DNA from: Candidatus Melainabacteria bacterium
GTDB taxonomy: Bacteria > Actinomycetota > Actinomycetes > Mycobacteriales > Pseudonocardiaceae
DNA length: 9,920 bases
Reading direction: 5' to 3'
Assembly (NCBI GenBank): GCA_903970565.1
Contig: CAJCJE010000448.1
Span: 1 to 9,920 of the forward strand
Shown here piece by piece: positions 6,656 to 9,920 of the stretch. The notes beneath the pieces were generated by a model. It made no database searches. It was not told the DNA's origin and worked only from the letters and a program-made list of their open reading frames with translations. Within the stretch, counting starts at the first letter, position 1, and every line of letters begins with the position of its first letter. A program made the position numbers and the translations under genes.

Positions 6656-8413
6656 TCAGTGCAGGCCGATCAGCAGCGAGTTCGGCGAACCGTCCGGCCA
6701 GACCAGGCCGGTGCCGTCCAGGACCACCCCGGCCGGGGTACCCACCGCGGCCGGGGCGTTGCGGTAGCCACCTGACCCCGTGACCCGCTCGATCGGGATC
6801 ACCGGACCGGCCGCCCCGGTCCGCCCGTCCACCACGGTCACCCGCGTCCGCGCGGTCGAATCCAGGGTGGGCAGCAGAATCCGGCCGTCGGGCAGCACCG
6901 CCAGATAGTCGCCGATGGTCTGCGCGCCCTGGAGGGCGAAGGTCATGCCGGGCAGGGTCCGCGCCCAGACCGACCGGCTGACCGGATTGATGCCCAGCAG
7001 CCACACCTGCCGCGACACGGGCAGATAGTAGGCCAGCAGCGCGGTGTTGCCGGCCCACCGCGAGGTCATACTGCCGTCCGCGACATCCTGGCTGGCCGGC
7101 CCGTACGGCGGCGTCGGCAGGTCGGTGTCCTGCCAGCGGACCGAGCCGGTGCGCTCGTCCAGCGCGATCACGCCCCTCGGGGTGGGCGCGCCGAAACCGG
7201 GATCGGCCGGACCGACCGGGGCCTGCGCCGAGACCAGCACCGTGCCGGCGGGCGCCCCGGCCAGCGGCCAGATCTCGGCGCCGCTGCGCGGCGTGCGGTA
7301 CGTCCACCGGGCCCGGCCGTCCTGGCCGAGCATGATGACGCCGCCGCAACTGGTACTCAACGCCAGTTCGTCGGCTGCGAGGGCGCCGGTGTGCGGCTGA
7401 GCCGGGCTGAACCGGTTGATCTGACAGCCGTCCCGAGGGGAGAACACCCAGCGCAGCCGGCCCGCTGCCGAGCCGGTGGTGTTCACCGCGCTCAGCTGCA
7501 CGGTGTCGGTGTTGCTCGGCCCGCCCGCGAAATAGGCGGCCTCGCCGGTGATCGCGCTCAGCGTGCCGACCACGCCGGGGGCCAGCGCGGTGTCCAGCCG
7601 GACCGCCCCGGTGGCCGCGTCGAACACCAGCAGCCGGCCGTCGTCGACCGCGTCCTGCTCCGCCCCGGCCCGGCCCGCGACGACCGCGACCAGGCTGCCG
7701 TCGGCGGAGGCCACCGGGGTGAGCACGGCCGTGACATCCGCGCGCTGGTAGGTCCACCGGGGCCGGCCGGTACTCGGATCGACCATCCGAACGCCGTTGC
7801 CCAGCGTCACCAGCAGCCCGCCCGCGCTGCCGACCACCTGCCCGGTGGTCTGCGCGCTCCACAGCGTCCGCCCGTCCAGCACGGCACTGCGCGCGGCCAG
7901 CGGGGCCGAGTCGGCGACCGACAGCCGCACGTTGCGCCCCTCGGTCCAGGCCACCGCACCCCAGTAGCCGGCGACCTGCGCCGCGCACACCCCGACGACC
8001 ACCAGCGGCACGAACAGCCGCCGCGCCCGCGCTCGAATCCGGGGCGCCACCGCCAGCAACACCCCACCCACCAGGGCGACCACGCCCGCGGCCACCAGCA
8101 CCGCCCAACCGGGATTCAACGGCGCGCCGGGGGCCGCGCCGGGAGAGTCGCGCAGCGCGACCGCGCCGAGCCCGACGCCCAGCACCGACCAGGCAATGCC
8201 CAGCCGCAGCCGGCCGCGCTCGTCCCGGACGAAGGCGATCAGGACCAGGGCGATCAGCCCGACCACCGCCAGCAGCACCAGCCACACCCGGTCCGTCCGG
8301 TTGGTCCCGATGATCTGGTGGGCGCCGGCGATCGCGGTCACCAGCGCCACGCAACAGCAGGCCGTCGCCGCAACCGCAACCAGCGCCACCCGACCTGCCG
8401 CGCTGCGCCGCAT
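6656..8413 (-). CDS. Five-helix membrane protein with extracytoplasmic PQQ-type beta-propeller
   Basis: The 585-residue protein has five predicted membrane helices at about 9-30, 43-62, 70-87, 103-123 and 133-153. Arg-rich loops at 1-8, 63-70 and 124-132 and few charges in the alternate loops predict N-terminus inside and the C-terminal domain outside. Residues about 180-585 contain repeated blade-like units of the PQQ/WD-like type (an xxDxxTGxxxW pattern): VDPSTGRPRWTY at 211-222, FDAATGAVRLDT at 264-275, LGQDGRARWTY at 362-372, LDERTGSVRWQD at 418-429 and VVDGRTGAAGP at 527-537. Cys330 and Cys356 in the propeller could form a disulfide. I see no sign that it binds PQQ or has dehydrogenase activity; such propellers are often structural or ligand-binding. 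The start is ATG with GGGAG at 8419-8423 upstream. It begins 31 bases after the RnfD-like gene and is probably the last gene of the apbE operon. Its function is unknown. Confidence 0.88.
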   Translation of the reverse strand: MRRSAAGRVALVAVAATACCCVALVTAIAGAHQIIGTNRTDRVWLVLLAVVGLIALVLIAFVRDERGRLRLGIAWSVLGVGLGAVALRDSPGAAPGAPLNPGWAVLVAAGVVALVGGVLLAVAPRIRARARRLFVPLVVVGVCAAQVAGYWGAVAWTEGRNVRLSVADSAPLAARSAVLDGRTLWSAQTTGQVVGSAGGLLVTLGNGVRMVDPSTGRPRWTYQRADVTAVLTPVASADGSLVAVVAGRAGAEQDAVDDGRLLVFDAATGAVRLDTALAPGVVGTLSAITGEAAYFAGGPSNTDTVQLSAVNTTGSAAGRLRWVFSPRDGCQINRFSPAQPHTGALAADELALSTSCGGVIMLGQDGRARWTYRTPRSGAEIWPLAGAPAGTVLVSAQAPVGPADPGFGAPTPRGVIALDERTGSVRWQDTDLPTPPYGPASQDVADGSMTSRWAGNTALLAYYLPVSRQVWLLGINPVSRSVWARTLPGMTFALQGAQTIGDYLAVLPDGRILLPTLDSTARTRVTVVDGRTGAAGPVIPIERVTGSGGYRNAPAAVGTPAGVVLDGTGLVWPDGSPNSLLIGLH

Positions 8414-8418
8414 GGCTC

Positions 8419-8423
8419 TCCCG
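8419..8423 (-). promoter_or_regulatory. Ribosome binding site of the propeller gene
   Basis: Read on the minus strand, GGGAG lies 5 bases upstream of the ATG at 8413. It supports that start, and shows this gene has its own ribosome entry rather than depending on coupling to the gene before it. Confidence 0.6.
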
Positions 8424-8444
8424 CGTCCTCGACTGTCCGCGATC

Positions 8445-9299
8445 CTACGTCGAGGAGCGCGCGGTAGCGGCGGTGTGCCGCATCCGGGTGCGCGCCCGGT
8501 CCACCGCCAACCAGGTGTTGCCGGCGAGCAGTCCGATCGGCAGGAACGCGCTGTCGTGCGTGATGGTCAGCAGCACGATGCCGACGATCGCGACGAGAAA
8601 ACCGAACAGGTACTGCTGGTGCGGGCGGCCGGGGCTGGTCGGCGGATCGAGCAGCATGATCCCGGCGAAGTAGATCGCCATACTCACCAACGGTTCCCGG
8701 AAGGCCACCGCGAGTTCCGCGCCGTAGCCCAGCGACACCAGGATGGTCAGCGCGCCGAACCAGGTGGCCAGGAAGGCGCCGACGGCGGGCAGCCGGTTCG
8801 CCCGGTCCGCGACGAACAGCACCGCGACCAGCAGCACCGGCACGCCGAGCCAGATCGGCGCCGCGCACGCGCCCCACCAGCTCTGCGCCCGCACCCCGAG
8901 CAGGTCGGCCACCACCAGCGCCAGCGCGGCCGGGTTGAACATCGGTCGCCGCCCGATCCGCAGCACGTGCTTGACCACGACCGCGCCCGCCGCCAGCAGC
9001 GCCAGCTGCCCGGCCCCGACGGTCGGATCGAGCACCATGCCCAGCACCCCGCCGGTCACGAACGCGCCCAGCGGCAGCTGCCAACCCCAGCCGCGCAGGC
9101 CCACGATCAGCACGTCCACCGCGCCCGCGGTCAGCACCGCGACCGTCAACCCCAGCCCGGCCGTGGCCGCCGACGTGCTCGCCCAGCCGAGATTCACCGC
9201 CGCCAGCACCAGCATCGCCACACTGACCGTCCCTATTGGACTCTTCAGCCAGCGGCGGGCGCGGGTCGCGGTGGGGGTGGCGAGCACGGCGGAGGTCAT
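8445..9299 (-). CDS. RnfD/NqrB-family membrane protein (compact electron-transport subunit D homologue)
   Basis: This 284-residue, very hydrophobic protein has roughly nine to ten membrane helices. The family is suggested by the N-terminal KSPIGTVSVAML block (19-30), the long hydrophobic run leading to RRPMFNPAALALVVADLL (117-134; NPAA is the RnfD/NqrB signature at 122-125), and the late DPPTSPGRPHQQYLFG block (218-233), which matches the DPxTSP...FG motif. RnfD and NqrB are flavin-carrying subunits of ion-pumping electron-transfer complexes. Here none of the other Rnf/Nqr subunits is visible. The protein is short for the family (usually about 320-410), and the SxAT-type loop that carries covalent FMN after NPAA is not recognisable. 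A STSAAT string at 41-46 lies in the wrong place, before NPAA. The ATG overlaps the apbE stop (ATGA, 9296-9299), so the two are probably coupled. I am fairly sure of the superfamily and unsure of the function. Confidence 0.82.
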   Translation of the reverse strand: MTSAVLATPTATRARRWLKSPIGTVSVAMLVLAAVNLGWASTSAATAGLGLTVAVLTAGAVDVLIVGLRGWGWQLPLGAFVTGGVLGMVLDPTVGAGQLALLAAGAVVVKHVLRIGRRPMFNPAALALVVADLLGVRAQSWWGACAAPIWLGVPVLLVAVLFVADRANRLPAVGAFLATWFGALTILVSLGYGAELAVAFREPLVSMAIYFAGIMLLDPPTSPGRPHQQYLFGFLVAIVGIVLLTITHDSAFLPIGLLAGNTWLAVDRARTRMRHTAATARSST

Positions 9300-9920
9300 G
9301 CCGGCCAGTTCTCGGTCAGGTGCAGTTCCCCGCCGACTCCCACCAGCAGGGCCGCGACGTCCTCGGTCTCGGCGAGCAGTGCCAGTCCCTCGCGCCGCCC
9401 CAGCAGCAACACCGCGGTGGACAGCGCGTCGGCGGCCATCGCGGTCGGGGCCAGCACGGTCACGCTGGCCAGTGGGTCGGCCGGGGTGTGTCTGGCCAGC
9501 AGGTGGCCGGGCCGGGCGTAGTCGCCGGAGGTCGCGATGGCCAGATCGCTCAGCGTCAGTTCGGTGAGCAGCTCGCCCGGCCGGTGCGGGTCGGCGATCC
9601 CGGTCCGCCAGCCGTGGCCGGCCGGATCGGTGCCGTGCAGGTAGGCGTCCCCGCCCACGTTGACCGTCGCACCGGGCAGCGACAGCAGTTCCTGGGTGGC
9701 GAGGTCGATCGCCAGGCCCTTGGCGACCGCGCCGAGATCCAGCAGTACCGGCCGCTCCAACACGACCGTGCCGGCCACCGGGTCGAGGGTCAGGTCCTCG
9801 AACGTGCCGAAGTCCACATCGGACAGTCCAGGCAGCAGCTCGGCAACCCGTTCCCCGGTGCGGTAGTCGCGGTCGAAACCGGCCGTCGCCAACTCGCGGC
9901 CGACGGTCGGATCGAACGCG
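9296..9920 (-). CDS. apbE: ApbE-family FAD:protein FMN transferase (5' end outside window)
   Basis: ApbE cuts FAD and links the FMN part to a Thr or Ser of target proteins, usually outside the cytoplasmic membrane and with Mg2+. The window holds the last 207 residues; the frame stays open to the right edge, so roughly 100 N-terminal residues, including any signal peptide or lipobox, are missing. Counting from the first complete codon (9919), the visible motifs are FDPTVGREL (2-10), DLGAVAKGLAID (61-72), NVGGDAYLHG (87-96), TSGDYAR (130-136) and the metal-binding stretch MAADALSTAVLLLG (161-174). All are standard for the family. A TTG at 9892 is not the start, because the conserved FDPTVG lies upstream of it in frame. 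The stop overlaps the start of the RnfD-like gene, which is a natural ApbE partner family. The membrane and flavin context strengthens the call. Confidence 0.95.
   Translation of the reverse strand, partial: AFDPTVGRELATAGFDRDYRTGERVAELLPGLSDVDFGTFEDLTLDPVAGTVVLERPVLLDLGAVAKGLAIDLATQELLSLPGATVNVGGDAYLHGTDPAGHGWRTGIADPHRPGELLTELTLSDLAIATSGDYARPGHLLARHTPADPLASVTVLAPTAMAADALSTAVLLLGRREGLALLAETEDVAALLVGVGGELHLTENWPA

Noticed and set aside
5991..8354. 787-codon open frame on the minus strand
   Set aside because: It overlaps the propeller gene on the same strand in another frame and also the antisense of valS. The translation is low-complexity Gly/Ala/Arg with no motifs, as expected from high GC, while the competing frames have clear family motifs.

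Overview
The window is about 70% GC, uses mostly G/C at third codon positions, has GTG starts and has tightly packed genes. Together with the protein families present, this points to an actinomycete. A relative of Nocardiaceae or Pseudonocardiaceae is my best guess, but the genus cannot be read from this stretch. I see no RNA genes, CRISPR arrays, insertion sequences, phage genes or attachment sites. The window reads as chromosomal backbone rather than a mobile island.

Layout. (1) Positions 1-3720 are an apparent three-gene operon on the minus strand. In transcription order it holds an unrecognised single-pass membrane protein (3720-2608), an FdhF/YdeP-type molybdopterin oxidoreductase annotated as a formate dehydrogenase alpha subunit (2585-150), and the start of fdhD (150 to beyond the left edge). 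FdhD is the sulfurtransferase that activates the molybdenum cofactor of formate dehydrogenases. The fdhF-fdhD order matches the pair in Mycobacterium tuberculosis. (2) Positions 3721-3966 are a divergent intergenic region. It ends in a good -10 hexamer placed so that the valS mRNA is probably leaderless. (3) Positions 3967-6600 on the plus strand are valS, a complete valyl-tRNA synthetase. (4) Positions 6601-6655 are a short convergent spacer with a weak GC hairpin. (5) Positions 6656 to beyond 9920 are a second minus-strand operon. In transcription order it holds apbE (FMN transferase, 5' end outside the window), a compact RnfD/NqrB-family membrane protein (ATGA overlap with apbE), and a five-helix membrane protein with a PQQ-type beta-propeller.

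How the genes fit together. The left operon builds and activates a molybdenum enzyme; its first gene may be an envelope partner or just a neighbour. The right operon looks like a small membrane flavin/electron-transfer module: ApbE attaches FMN to extracytoplasmic proteins, the RnfD-like protein would be the membrane carrier, and the propeller would sit outside the membrane. The RnfD-like protein appears to lack the usual flavinylation Thr motif, so the real ApbE substrate is probably elsewhere, perhaps just upstream of the window. This operon is the part most worth following up. The other genes are ordinary, apart from two short tandem repeats that give Asp-rich tails or linkers to the first two proteins of the left operon.
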